DNA of 32,665 bases, from NCBI GenBank assembly GCA_034190545.1, contig JAXIOF010000037.1, forward strand, positions 1-32,665. Reading direction: 5' to 3'. Made by a program: the position numbers and the translations under genes. The notes under the pieces were generated by a model. That model did not search any database. It saw nothing but the letters and a program-made list of their open reading frames with translations, and was not told the origin of the DNA. Position 1 is the stretch's first letter. Each line of letters begins with the position of its first letter. Source of the DNA: Candidatus Afararchaeum irisae. Lineage in GTDB: Archaea; Halobacteriota; Halobacteria; Halobacteriales; Afararchaeaceae. Positions 1-7,249 of the stretch are shown in pieces.

Positions 1-1
1 G

Positions 2-106
2 CATAGAACGGGAGTCCACGCGAAAGCCTCGGGGCTTGACCCCGAGGCGATTTACGACGCGTTCACAGAAAGGACACGCCTGAAGACGGTAGAGGACGAC
101 GTCTGA
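2..106 (+). CDS. C-terminal end of an unidentified protein, cut by the window edge
   Basis: The first frame open from the left edge gives 34 residues ending at TGA 104-106. The readable part contains HRTGVHAKASGLDP followed by EAIYDAF, and it ends with an acidic tail typical of this genome. The pattern H-x-x-G-x-H-x-x-A followed by P and Y is faintly like the C-terminal part of DRE-TIM metallolyases (isopropylmalate or homocitrate synthases). Those enzymes normally continue much further after this motif, so I do not assign the family. The gene is convergent with the regulator that ends at 131, leaving only 24 bases between them. The coding call rests on codon use like that of its neighbours. 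Confidence 0.5.
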   Translation, partial: HRTGVHAKASGLDPEAIYDAFTERTRLKTVEDDV

Positions 107-130
107 GTTAGTGGGTACAGACATCTGTTA

Positions 131-799
131 TCAGTCGTTCAGCTTCCATTTCACGTCCTCGCCATTTCTCTCTTTCGTCACGATACCCCTCTCCTCCAGG
201 CTACGCAGACTCTCGCGGACTACGTCGGGTCTCAGACCCATCTCCCTCGACAGCCTCTCGGCGTCGGACGCTCCCGAGTCGACGAGTTCGTCGATGATCT
301 CTATCTGGAGCTTGTTCTCTCCGGTTCCCTCTACCTTGTCCTCTATCTCCGACATTACCTCGGTTATCTTCGACTGTATGTACCTCTGTGCGAGCGAGAG
401 CTCGTTCTCTATCTTCTCAAGACGTTCGAGCCTGTTGACGAGGTCGACGATGTCGCTCGTCTTCTCGCTCTCGTACGAGTAGTTTATCTTTATGTGCTCG
501 TAGTTAGCCTTGAAGTTGGGGTTCGGGTACGCGCTCTTGACACCGAACGAGTAGGGAGATATGCTGACTTCGAGACGCAGGTTACGCGCTATGTAGAAGT
601 ACTTACGTCTCCTGTCGTCGACCTCGCTCTCTACGATCCCGGCGTCCTCAAGTATACTCAGGTGGTCGATGACCGCCTTCGGAGACACCCCGAGGTAGTC
701 GCTTATCTCCGTGATATAGCACGGCTTGTAAGCCAGGAGGTCTATTATACGTCTCCTGTTCTCGTTCCCGAGTATCTTGAATAGCTGTGAAGACTCCAT
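131..799 (-). CDS. ArsR-like transcriptional regulator with two winged-helix domains
   Basis: The protein has 222 residues. Residues 1-75 form an ArsR-type winged helix, with an opening (LFKILGNENRRRIIDLL) typical of helix 1 and a recognition region near KAVIDHLSILEDAGIV. A charged stretch with heptad-like spacing (about 105-155) is probably a coiled-coil dimerisation segment. Residues 165-222 look like a second winged helix (AERLSREMGLRPDVVRESL, then a short wing). Archaeal ArsR-family proteins with a helical extension are known; a second DNA-binding domain is my inference from the sequence. The ATG at 797-799 is the only good start, and a TATA-like box lies 37-44 bases upstream. It is probably a dimeric DNA-binding regulator. 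Its ligand and targets cannot be read from the context, because its neighbours are unrelated small genes. Confidence 0.85.
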   Translation of the reverse strand: MESSQLFKILGNENRRRIIDLLAYKPCYITEISDYLGVSPKAVIDHLSILEDAGIVESEVDDRRRKYFYIARNLRLEVSISPYSFGVKSAYPNPNFKANYEHIKINYSYESEKTSDIVDLVNRLERLEKIENELSLAQRYIQSKITEVMSEIEDKVEGTGENKLQIEIIDELVDSGASDAERLSREMGLRPDVVRESLRSLEERGIVTKERNGEDVKWKLND

Positions 800-835
800 G
801 CCCGACCCTCTTTTAGGATGAGTAAACTCTTACAC

Positions 836-850
836 AATATAAGTCTTCCC
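836..850 (-). promoter_or_regulatory. TATA/BRE promoter of the double winged-helix regulator
   Basis: Read on the minus strand this is GGGAAGACTTATATT, a purine-rich BRE-like half followed by CTTATATT. It lies 37-51 bases upstream of the ATG at 799. The GGAAGACTT core recurs upstream of cspA, the epimerase and the GTPBP1-like gene. Confidence 0.6.
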
Positions 851-909
851 CCACGCACCTCGCTGGAAGACAGTCCGGTGTACCACACTATACTGTCCGA
901 TCTCTGTCT

Positions 910-1293
910 TTAAGCATCGACATCAGGAGACTCGTCCTCGACCGACCTCTTCATAGAGTCACGTCTCGCCTTCGCGTCACGTCCGGTGACCTCTTCGAGG
1001 AACTCATTCTTCTTCTCCATAGCCTCCGAGGCGAGGTCGAGACGTCCCTCCTCCTGGAGCGTCTGAACGTCCTTCTCCTGGAAGTCGACTGCGAGCTCGT
1101 CCTTCTTGCTAGAGTGCTCGATAACGCCGACACCGACATGGTCGAAGACTAAGACGTCGTCGACTATATACATCTCGACGCCGTCTATCTCGTCGCGTCT
1201 GTCGACCTCACCGAAGTACTCCTCGACCTTCACCTTCATGTCAGGGACTCTTTCCTTGAGGTACTCTCCCCTCCTCATCTTGTAAGTTCTCAT
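910..1293 (-). CDS. Small acidic protein, DUF5611-like, haloarchaeal
   Basis: The protein has 127 residues, starting with MRTYKMRRGEYLKERVPDM. This opening resembles a small family annotated as DUF5611 in haloarchaea, recognised from memory and without a search. The first half looks globular (VEEYFGEV, then alternating beta-like hydrophobics around YIVDDVLVFDHVGVGVI). The second half is a charged helix followed by a disordered acidic tail. I chose the ATG at 1291-1293 because the frame upstream of it is Arg/Ser/Thr-rich and out of character: it is the antisense shadow of the zinc-ribbon gene. Function is unknown. It lies 37 bases downstream of the zinc-ribbon gene and may share its transcript. 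Confidence 0.75.
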   Translation of the reverse strand: MRTYKMRRGEYLKERVPDMKVKVEEYFGEVDRRDEIDGVEMYIVDDVLVFDHVGVGVIEHSSKKDELAVDFQEKDVQTLQEEGRLDLASEAMEKKNEFLEEVTGRDAKARRDSMKRSVEDESPDVDA

Positions 1294-1330
1294 GACACCA
1301 ACTAAGCCGATAGGTAACAAATGCGTTTTG

Positions 1331-1858
1331 TTAGGATCTCTCGGTCTCCTCGAGGTACGACTTACCACACGCGGGACAGATGTCACCCTCACGGAGCGAG
1401 TTCTCGTGTACCGGCGACTCGAAGCCACACGAACAGACATAGACCGTCGTAGGTTTGGTTCCGGGTATCGCGGTTCCGTCGGTACTGCTTGAGAGGTCGC
1501 GGTCTTTGCTGTCATCGGACTCCAGGACTACGGCGTCGTCGTCCTCGTCTACCTCGCTCACCATACCCATCCCTCCGGCTCCAGTACTGTATGTCTCGTC
1601 GTTACTCTCCGTGTCTCCTTCGACGGCTTCCTCCGAGGCTTCCACGTCTCCGGAACCCTCGGCGTCCTCAGACTCCTCGGAGCCGTCGTCCTTAGCTCTG
1701 ACCTCGGTGTTCTGGCTTACGACGCGTTCCTCGCCACACACCTCACAGACCTCGTACTCGACAGTCGAGACGGCAACCTCGTCGTCTCCCTCCTCACGTT
1801 CGGTTCGTGTCCGGGGCTCACCCCATCTGTGTCCTGTTACCGTGCATCTGAGACCCAT
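1331..1858 (-). CDS. Zinc-ribbon protein with a long acidic linker (DUF7093-like)
   Basis: The protein has 175 residues. The N-terminal part (MGLRCTVTGHRWGEP) carries a Cys and a His and is followed by CEVCGEERVVS. A highly acidic, Ser/Gly-rich linker of roughly 80 residues follows. The C-terminal part contains CSCGFES and CPACGKSYL. Together the CxxC pairs suggest two zinc-binding knuckles or one split ribbon. The order and the MGLRC...GH opening match a small haloarchaeal family that I recall as DUF7093. The ATG at 1856-1858 is preferred over the GTG immediately before it. A nucleic-acid or protein-docking role is likely for such ribbons, but there is no direct evidence. It starts 25 bases after the flippase stop codon. 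Confidence 0.75.
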   Translation of the reverse strand: MGLRCTVTGHRWGEPRTRTEREEGDDEVAVSTVEYEVCEVCGEERVVSQNTEVRAKDDGSEESEDAEGSGDVEASEEAVEGDTESNDETYSTGAGGMGMVSEVDEDDDAVVLESDDSKDRDLSSSTDGTAIPGTKPTTVYVCSCGFESPVHENSLREGDICPACGKSYLEETERS

Positions 1859-1882
1859 CACGGATACCGAGGTAACCGTGCC

Positions 1883-1890
1883 CTAAAAGC
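1883..1890 (-). promoter_or_regulatory. Possible TATA box of the zinc-ribbon gene inside the flippase 3' end
   Basis: The minus-strand sequence GCTTTTAG lies 25-32 bases before the ATG at 1858 and coincides with the last codons of the flippase. The spacing fits a leaderless transcript. The same bases code for the end of the flippase, so read-through from that gene is an alternative. Confidence 0.35.
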
Positions 1891-3508
1891 TTAGGGTTAA
1901 CAAAACATCGCGGTCGTCGTCTGAGACGTTCCGTGTCACGACGAAAGAAGCCAAGAAGACGACGACTACCGCCCCGAGTACGACGGGGAGATACATGGGG
2001 TCTATATCCATACCGTCTCCCGTCTCTATGAGCCGGTGTCCGACTAAGACAAGAGCCGTCGAGACTCCCATCGGAACCACGAGAGGCTTCTTGAACGAGT
2101 GGGCGTCTGTGAGGTAGTAAAGGACGACAACGCGTGCGACATTACGGATAACGAGTGCGGCGGCGGTCGCGACTGCCGCCCCCGTGAGACCGTAGACAGG
2201 TATTAGGTAGACGTTGAGTCCGAGGTTGACGAAGAACGCGCCTAAGTTCGCCCACATCACTACGCGCGTTTTTCCTATCGCGGTGAGTGTCGCTCCGTTG
2301 GGTCCCATAATGTTTCCGAGGAAGAAGGCGACCGAGAGTATCTGTAACGCGGTCGCCGCACGCGTGTACTCCGCGCCGAAGACTCCTCCGAGGACGGCTT
2401 CGGGGAAGAGGACGAAGACGACTATCAGGGGATACGTCGCCGACGCGAACCATTTCGTGAGGACGAAGTAGACACGTCTCATCGCGTCGTTCCTTCCTTC
2501 GGCGTGGAACTCCGAGACTAAGGGGGTGTACATGAAGATCATAGAGCCCCAGACTACGGGTACGACACGGACGAGAGGACGGACTGCGTCGTACATTCCG
2601 ACGTCCTCGGCTGTCTCGAAGTAGCCTATCATGAGTATGTCCATCCACGTCATCACCTCCATGAGTATAGCCGAGAACATCAGAGGAACCGAGAAGACGA
2701 CGAGCTTTCTCGGTGTCTCGAAGTCGCGGAGTCTCTCGCCGATCCGGTCGCTGAACCCTGCCGGGTTGTCTGTGACAGTGTAACCGAGGTAGAGCACAGC
2801 CGTAAGGAGGAGTGAGACGGGATAGGCACCGACGCCCGCGACATACGACAGACCTACTGCGGAGACACCGACGACGAGTATAGGAAAGCCGGCGTTCCGG
2901 AGTATCTCGTGGAAGACGACGCGTTCCCTCGTGCGTGAGAATCCCCTGAAGACCGCAGTTGAGACCCTTATCAGGGCGAAGAAGGGAACCCCGAGACAGA
3001 CGACACCTACCGCGAGAGCGTGATCCGGGGAGCCGACGAGTGTCTCGGCGAGGAATCCCGACGACATGAAGAGGACGGCTCCGACGAGGCTGCCCGAGAC
3101 TCCTGTGAGGAGAAGAGCCCAGAGTATTACTGTTCCCACCTCGCCTTCGCCTTCGCCTTCGCCTTCCTCTCCGTCGGAGTCAGCACCGTAGTAGGCTATC
3201 TGTCTCGTGACACCGTTCCGGAAGCCGAGCGAAGCGACTACACCGAAGACCGAGACTAGCGTGAATCCGACGGAGAAGACGCCGTACTCCGACGGTGTGA
3301 AGCTACGAGTGAAGACCGCCCTGCCGGCTACTCTGAGACCCACCCCGATGAGTGTGGCGACGACTACGACTGCGGCTCCCCTGACGACATGTCTGAGCGA
3401 CTCGGTGACCACGTCAGTCCCACGGCTACTCGTGTTCGTGCTCGTACTGCCGGTGTCACCAGACCCGCGTCTCGTGTCACCGTCGCTACTCGTCGTTTCT
3501 TCCGACAA
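1883..3508 (-). CDS. Polysaccharide/oligosaccharide flippase (Wzx/PST, MATE-like superfamily)
   Basis: The protein has 541 residues. After a disordered Ser/Thr/Asp-rich tail (1-35) it has about 12-14 hydrophobic segments, with features typical of the PST family: an early FTRSFTPSEYGVFSVG segment and a later glycine-rich LTGAAVATAAALVIRN segment. It should move lipid-linked glycans across the membrane for S-layer or pilin glycosylation, or for surface polysaccharide; archaeal AglR is a known relative. The frame upstream of TTG 3506-3508 is closed by TGA, so the start is this TTG or a downstream GTG at about residue 33; no ATG is available before residue 148. One extramembrane loop contains an EGEGEGEG stretch encoded by a hexanucleotide repeat. 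No glycosyltransferases are adjacent, but an NAD-dependent sugar epimerase lies at 5441. Confidence 0.85.
   Translation of the reverse strand: MSEETTSSDGDTRRGSGDTGSTSTNTSSRGTDVVTESLRHVVRGAAVVVVATLIGVGLRVAGRAVFTRSFTPSEYGVFSVGFTLVSVFGVVASLGFRNGVTRQIAYYGADSDGEEGEGEGEGEVGTVILWALLLTGVSGSLVGAVLFMSSGFLAETLVGSPDHALAVGVVCLGVPFFALIRVSTAVFRGFSRTRERVVFHEILRNAGFPILVVGVSAVGLSYVAGVGAYPVSLLLTAVLYLGYTVTDNPAGFSDRIGERLRDFETPRKLVVFSVPLMFSAILMEVMTWMDILMIGYFETAEDVGMYDAVRPLVRVVPVVWGSMIFMYTPLVSEFHAEGRNDAMRRVYFVLTKWFASATYPLIVVFVLFPEAVLGGVFGAEYTRAATALQILSVAFFLGNIMGPNGATLTAIGKTRVVMWANLGAFFVNLGLNVYLIPVYGLTGAAVATAAALVIRNVARVVVLYYLTDAHSFKKPLVVPMGVSTALVLVGHRLIETGDGMDIDPMYLPVVLGAVVVVFLASFVVTRNVSDDDRDVLLTLSF
3142..3166 (-). 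repeat. Hexanucleotide repeat encoding (Glu-Gly)n in a flippase loop
   Basis: Four perfect copies of CGCCTT (plus strand) lie in frame in the flippase gene and encode the Glu/Gly-rich loop between two predicted membrane segments. Copy-number changes would keep the reading frame. Confidence 0.85.
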
Positions 3509-3550
3509 GATTCAGTCTGTGTTTCTGAGGATAGAAGACCGCTACTTACT

Positions 3551-3751
3551 TTACTTCCGTGTAAGGTTTACCGCTCGTGGACCTTTCTCGGCTTCCTCTA
3601 TCTCGAACTCGACTTCCTCGCCTTCCTCTAGGTCGGGACCTCCGACGTCCTCCATGTGGAAGAAGACGTCCTCGCCTTCGTCAGTCGCGTCAGTCTCTAT
3701 AAATCCGTAACCGCCAGTGTCGTTGAAGAAGTTAACCGTACCTTCTGCCAT
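3551..3751 (-). CDS. cspA: Cold-shock domain protein
   Basis: The protein has 66 residues and is a single cold-shock (OB-fold) domain. The RNP1-like motif GGYGFIET is at about 13-20 and the RNP2-like VFFHM at about 29-33. It ends in GPRAVNLTRK, as CspA-type proteins do. Length and motifs are full. It should bind single-stranded RNA or DNA and act as an RNA chaperone. It is more acidic than bacterial CspA, as expected for a salt-in archaeon. The ATG at 3749-3751 follows a TATA-like box by 28-34 bases. It lies between the flippase and the GCS2-like gene on the same strand but appears to have its own promoter. Confidence 0.97.
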   Translation of the reverse strand: MAEGTVNFFNDTGGYGFIETDATDEGEDVFFHMEDVGGPDLEEGEEVEFEIEEAEKGPRAVNLTRK

Positions 3752-3778
3752 TGCATCTCGAACGTGGAGTCACGGGGA

Positions 3779-3791
3779 CATAAGTCTTCCG
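3779..3791 (-). promoter_or_regulatory. TATA/BRE promoter of cspA
   Basis: The minus-strand sequence CGGAAGACTTATG lies 28-40 bases upstream of the cspA ATG. It has the same GGAAGACTTAT core as the promoter at 836-850. Confidence 0.6.
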
Positions 3792-3818
3792 TGGGTAGGA
3801 GTACCACACACGGTCGTG

Positions 3819-5348
3819 TCACGCGAAGTCATCGAGCCTCTTGCCCTCACGTCCGAGACGTATGTACTCCGACTGCATCCGTCTCACAGAGGCGTCGAGG
3901 CTCAGACCGTCTTTGAGCCCCTCTCTCACCTTCCGTTTCTTCCAGACGCTCGGTGTGAGACGTGTCTCCCATCTCCTCCTCAGGGGTTCGAGGTACTTCT
4001 CGGCTGTCGACTTCTCGACACCTTCCGAGGTGAGACCCCTCTCGGCGTACTCGAAGACCTCGTCGTAGATGACTTCCTTGTCGCGTGTCTCGTTGCCGTC
4101 CTCGTCTATCCATCCTATGTTGGCGTCGAGACCTTCGTCTACGACTGAGTAGAAGTCGTCCCTCGTCTTCTTCCAGTCCAGACGTGAGACGGGATGGTCT
4201 TCCCGTACGAGACCTATTATCAGACCCGATACGACTGCCTGTACTCCCACGATCTCCTCGACAGTCGGCTGTGTGGGAACCGGGCGGTACTCGATACGCA
4301 CCGACTTCTCGTCGTTGTTCTCGTCGACCCGTTCCCCGCCTATCACGGCGCGGAGCCATCTCCAGTAGGTTCCGCGTCTGTAGTCGAACTCCCAGAACGA
4401 GTCGGTGTACTCTTCTTCGTCTTCCTCCTCGTTCTCCTCGAACCACTCCTTCAGAACCGGAGCGTAGAGACAGTCTTCGGTGACCCTGTCGACGACGTCG
4501 TCTGGTGTGTCTATGTCACGCGGAACCCTGACCTTCTTGTCGTCGTACTCGTCTCCGGGATTAACCGACTGTTCGAATATAGGAATCCTAAGCTCGTGAG
4601 GCGTCTCGTCGACGACTGACTCGGGGTCGTCGACGTCGTTGTAGAGGTCGGGAGGCAGGAAAGGCGAGTTCGTCGTGAGCGCGAGAACGGCGGGCATCGT
4701 CCGTATCGCAGTGTTGTAGTACGGCGCGAGTTCGTCGACATCGGGTATCTGGAGATGGGGCTGTAACGACGTCGCGAGCGACTCGTAGAGTATAGTCTCG
4801 AAGTCGTGGCTAGCCCCAGGGACGTCGAGTGACGCCTTCCCCGACTTAGCGAGGTAGTAGTTGTCTATGGCGTGGTAACGAGGGTCGACACGCATGTTTC
4901 TCGCGTAGACGTAGCTGCCTCTCTCGTCGACATCGTCGAGGTACTTCTTACTGCCTTCGTCTGGTGGAAGAGTCCAGACAGAATCGAGCACTATGTTGGT
5001 GTCGGAAGCCGTACGTGCCTCCTCTAAGACGTGTCTCACCTCGTCCTCCTGTCTCCTCAGACCCTCGTCGCTCAGGACAACGGGCGACGAGTTGATCTCG
5101 GCGTTGTGGAGTCCGAGCTCCTTAGATACCGACTCGACCTCGAAGACTTCGTCGGGGACTCTCACGAGACTTCCGTCGTCCTTGACCCCGTAGACCTCTA
5201 TTTCGAGACCCACGGTGAAGTCAGAGCTGTCGAGACTTCCGGTCTGGATCTCGTCCTTGAGGAACTCCGCCTGAGACTCGACACGTCTCTCGAACTCCAC
5301 GACGGTTGACTCGTCGAAAGACCTCCTTATTATCTCGTCGTCTTCCAT
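3819..5348 (-). CDS. Glutamate-cysteine-ligase-fold (GCS2-like) carboxylate-amine ligase homologue
   Basis: The protein has 509 residues. Four segments match the order seen in GCS2-family ligases: FTVGLEIEVYGV (like the GVEEE strand), ATSLQPHLQIPD (like the S-x-QVHVG strand), LALTTNSPFLPPD (like ALSANSPF), and RIEYRPVPTQPTVEEIVG (like the E-x-R...QPT segment). Such enzymes join the gamma-carboxyl of glutamate to an amine using ATP; halobacterial GshA makes gamma-glutamylcysteine. This protein is well over 100 residues longer than the usual GshA-type enzyme, with an acidic insert around 350-365 and an extra C-terminal helical part. The metal/ATP-binding acids are partly altered (GLEIEV rather than GVEEEF), so the substrate is uncertain. 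I start at ATG 5346-5348, because the 33 upstream in-frame residues overlap the divergent promoter region and are not acidic. Confidence 0.75.
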   Translation of the reverse strand: MEDDEIIRRSFDESTVVEFERRVESQAEFLKDEIQTGSLDSSDFTVGLEIEVYGVKDDGSLVRVPDEVFEVESVSKELGLHNAEINSSPVVLSDEGLRRQEDEVRHVLEEARTASDTNIVLDSVWTLPPDEGSKKYLDDVDERGSYVYARNMRVDPRYHAIDNYYLAKSGKASLDVPGASHDFETILYESLATSLQPHLQIPDVDELAPYYNTAIRTMPAVLALTTNSPFLPPDLYNDVDDPESVVDETPHELRIPIFEQSVNPGDEYDDKKVRVPRDIDTPDDVVDRVTEDCLYAPVLKEWFEENEEEDEEEYTDSFWEFDYRRGTYWRWLRAVIGGERVDENNDEKSVRIEYRPVPTQPTVEEIVGVQAVVSGLIIGLVREDHPVSRLDWKKTRDDFYSVVDEGLDANIGWIDEDGNETRDKEVIYDEVFEYAERGLTSEGVEKSTAEKYLEPLRRRWETRLTPSVWKKRKVREGLKDGLSLDASVRRMQSEYIRLGREGKRLDDFA

Positions 5349-5403
5349 TAAGACGAAATTAACCCACCGTGACTTTAGGATTCCGACTGGAAGAAAACGA
5401 GAC

Positions 5404-5417
5404 GGAAGACTTTCATT
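5404..5417 (+). promoter_or_regulatory. TATA/BRE promoter of the sugar epimerase
   Basis: GGAAGACTTTCATT lies 24-37 bases before the ATG at 5441, within the 92-base divergent region shared with the GCS2-like gene. It carries the GGAAGACTT core. Confidence 0.5.
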
Positions 5418-5440
5418 CCGTGCGTGTCTACCCCGAACCG

Positions 5441-6370
5441 ATGTCACCGTCTGATCTCGAAGGAAGGAAGGTACTCGTCACGGGTGGAGCCGGATTCATA
5501 GGCAGCAACCTGGCTAACTACCTCTCCGACTCAAACCAAGTCATAGCTCTCGACGACCTCTACCTCGGAACTCCCGAGAACCTCGACGACGAGGTCGAGT
5601 TCGTCGATAAGTCGGTGGTCGGCTCCGACGTTCCTGTCGACGACGTCGATGTCGTATTCCATCTCGCGGCTCTCTCGTCGCTCAACATGCACGAGGACGA
5701 ACCCATGAACGGAGCCCGGGTCAACGTCGAGGGATTCGTCAACGTCGTAGAACAGGCTAGGAAGGCGGGTGTCGACGACGTCGTCTACGCGAGTACGAGC
5801 AGCATATACGGCTCGCGGACAGATCCGTCGAGCGAGGACGAGAGGGTCGAGGCGAGAACCAACTACGAGGCGTCTAAGTTAGCGCGTGAACGTTACGCCG
5901 AGTCGTACTCGAACCGTTACGGGATGTCGCTCGCTGGAATGCGTTTCTTCTCGGTCTACCAGGGATACGGCGGCGCGGAGTCACACAAGGACGAGTACGC
6001 CAACGTCATCGCACAGTTCGCCGACGATATAGCCCACGACGAGTCTCCGGTTCTTTACGGCGACGGGACACAGACACGTGACTTCACACATGTCAACGAC
6101 GTCGTGAGAGCGTGTCAGCTCGCCGTCGGAGCCGACGACATATATAACGTCGGCACGGGCGAAGCCTACTCGTTCAACACGGTCGTCGATATGATAAACC
6201 AAGAGCTCGGGAAGGGGGTCGAGCCCGAGTACATAGAGAACCCGATCCCCGAGGACGTCTATGTCCACGACACGTGTGCCGACAACACCAAGATAGAGAA
6301 GGATCTCGGCTGGGAACCACGCATAGACTTCGACGAGGGAATCGAGAGGGTCTGTGAGGTATATAAGTGA
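5441..6370 (+). CDS. NAD-dependent epimerase/dehydratase (GalE/RmlB-like, extended SDR)
   Basis: The protein has 309 residues. The dinucleotide-binding motif GGAGFIG is at 15-21, with an acidic residue after the second strand (ALDDLYLG). The catalytic residues are in TSSIYG (about 119-124) and YEASK, giving Tyr142 and Lys146. The substrate end contains YGDGTQTRDFTHVND and YNVGTGEAYS, typical of nucleotide-sugar 4-epimerases and 4,6-dehydratases. It should convert a UDP- or dTDP-sugar for surface glycans and could feed the pathway served by the flippase at 1883. The exact sugar cannot be told. The start is ATG 5441; the 24 in-frame residues upstream run through the promoter. Confidence 0.9.
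   Translation: MSPSDLEGRKVLVTGGAGFIGSNLANYLSDSNQVIALDDLYLGTPENLDDEVEFVDKSVVGSDVPVDDVDVVFHLAALSSLNMHEDEPMNGARVNVEGFVNVVEQARKAGVDDVVYASTSSIYGSRTDPSSEDERVEARTNYEASKLARERYAESYSNRYGMSLAGMRFFSVYQGYGGAESHKDEYANVIAQFADDIAHDESPVLYGDGTQTRDFTHVNDVVRACQLAVGADDIYNVGTGEAYSFNTVVDMINQELGKGVEPEYIENPIPEDVYVHDTCADNTKIEKDLGWEPRIDFDEGIERVCEVYK
6360..6367 (+). promoter_or_regulatory. TATA box of the PUA-like gene, inside the epimerase 3' end
   Basis: TATATAAG overlaps the last codons of the epimerase and lies 20-27 bases before ATG 6387. This spacing supports that ATG over the upstream overlapping one and implies a leaderless transcript. Confidence 0.6.
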
Positions 6371-6386
6371 AACTGAGGACAGTCCA

Positions 6387-6839
6387 ATGACTCAGGAGTT
6401 CACTCAAGACGTTGACCCCGACGAGGTACTCGGTTTCTGGGACGAGAAGTTCGGCGTCACGAGAGAAGTCTTCGATGGATACGACCTCTACATGAAGGGA
6501 GAGTCGAAGGTCTGGATAACCTCAGCGGAGACTCTCGACGGTCTCGAGTACGAGTCGGTCGGACTTCCGTTTCTGCGCGTCAATCAGGAACATCCGAAGC
6601 CCACTACCGACGCGTTACAGGTCTTCGGAGAGTACGCCACCAAGAACACAGTCGATCTCGACGCCGACGACGCGAGACGGTTCGTCGAGGGCGAGACGGT
6701 CGAGAAGGAGTTCGACGTCGACAGCCTCGGCTACGTTATCGTGAAATACGACGACGAGGTACTCGGCTGTGGTCTCTACTTCCCCGGCGAACTCAGGAGC
6801 CAGATGCCGAAGGGGAGACGTGTGAGCCTGGCTATTTAG
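6387..6839 (+). CDS. PUA-like RNA-binding protein resembling the C-terminal domain of RsmF/NOL1-NOP2 methyltransferases
   Basis: The protein has 150 residues. FWDEKFGVTREVFDGYDLY at the start, LRVNQEHPKPTTDALQVFG in the middle and GELRSQMPKGRR at the end match a haloarchaeal family often named NOL1/NOP2/fmu-like or DUF7122, recalled and not searched. That family corresponds to the PUA-like domain at the C-terminus of RsmF-type rRNA cytosine-5 methyltransferases, without the methyltransferase domain. A role in rRNA or tRNA modification or ribosome assembly is therefore likely but unproven. ATG 6387 is preferred because a TATA box sits 20-27 bases upstream. The gene ends in a 4-base convergent overlap with ridA. 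Confidence 0.75.
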   Translation: MTQEFTQDVDPDEVLGFWDEKFGVTREVFDGYDLYMKGESKVWITSAETLDGLEYESVGLPFLRVNQEHPKPTTDALQVFGEYATKNTVDLDADDARRFVEGETVEKEFDVDSLGYVIVKYDDEVLGCGLYFPGELRSQMPKGRRVSLAI

Positions 6840-7213
6840 TCGAGTGCGGCGACCGCCTCTATCTCGACGTCGAAGCCCTTCGGAATACTACCCGCCTCGA
6901 CCGCGCTTCTCGCGGGAGGCTCTTCGTCGAAGTAGCCCGAGTAGACGTCGTTCATCTCGCCGAAGTCGTCTATGTCGTCGAGAAACACCGTGACCTTGAC
7001 GACGTCTTCGAGACCCGCCCCCGCTTCTTCGAGTACAGCCTGAATATTGTCGAGGCACTGCCGAGTCTGTTCTCCGACGTCGCCGTCGACGGCTTCACCC
7101 TCGGGTGTCAGGGGTATCTGTCCCGCGGTGAAGACAAATCCGTTCGCCACTGTCGCCTGTGAGTAGGCACCCACTGCCTCAGGCGCGTCGTCGGTAGAGA
7201 CTATATCCTTCAT
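6836..7213 (-). CDS. ridA: RidA family 2-iminobutanoate/2-iminopropanoate deaminase
   Basis: The protein has 125 residues, full length for RidA (YjgF/YER057c/UK114). It shows AVGAYSQA near 13-20, FTAGQIPL at 28-35, and PARSAVEAG with the conserved Arg at about 102, followed by VEIEA with Glu at about 119. RidA hydrolyses reactive enamine/imine intermediates released by PLP-dependent dehydratases. This fits its position 36 bases downstream of the threonine dehydratase on the same strand. I see no convincing promoter in that short gap, so co-transcription is likely. Confidence 0.95.
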   Translation of the reverse strand: MKDIVSTDDAPEAVGAYSQATVANGFVFTAGQIPLTPEGEAVDGDVGEQTRQCLDNIQAVLEEAGAGLEDVVKVTVFLDDIDDFGEMNDVYSGYFDEEPPARSAVEAGSIPKGFDVEIEAVAALD

Positions 7214-7249
7214 GTCCCAGAGTAGACGAGGAAAGACAAGAATCTGTCG

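Noticed and set aside
2-106. Naming the left-edge fragment as an isopropylmalate/homocitrate synthase
   Set aside because: Only a loose H-x-x-G-x-H-x-x-A pattern is visible, and the protein ends much sooner after it than that family does.
1294-1515. N-terminal extension of the DUF5611-like gene
   Set aside because: The extra 74 codons are basic, overlap the zinc-ribbon gene in another frame, and precede a start that matches the family opening.
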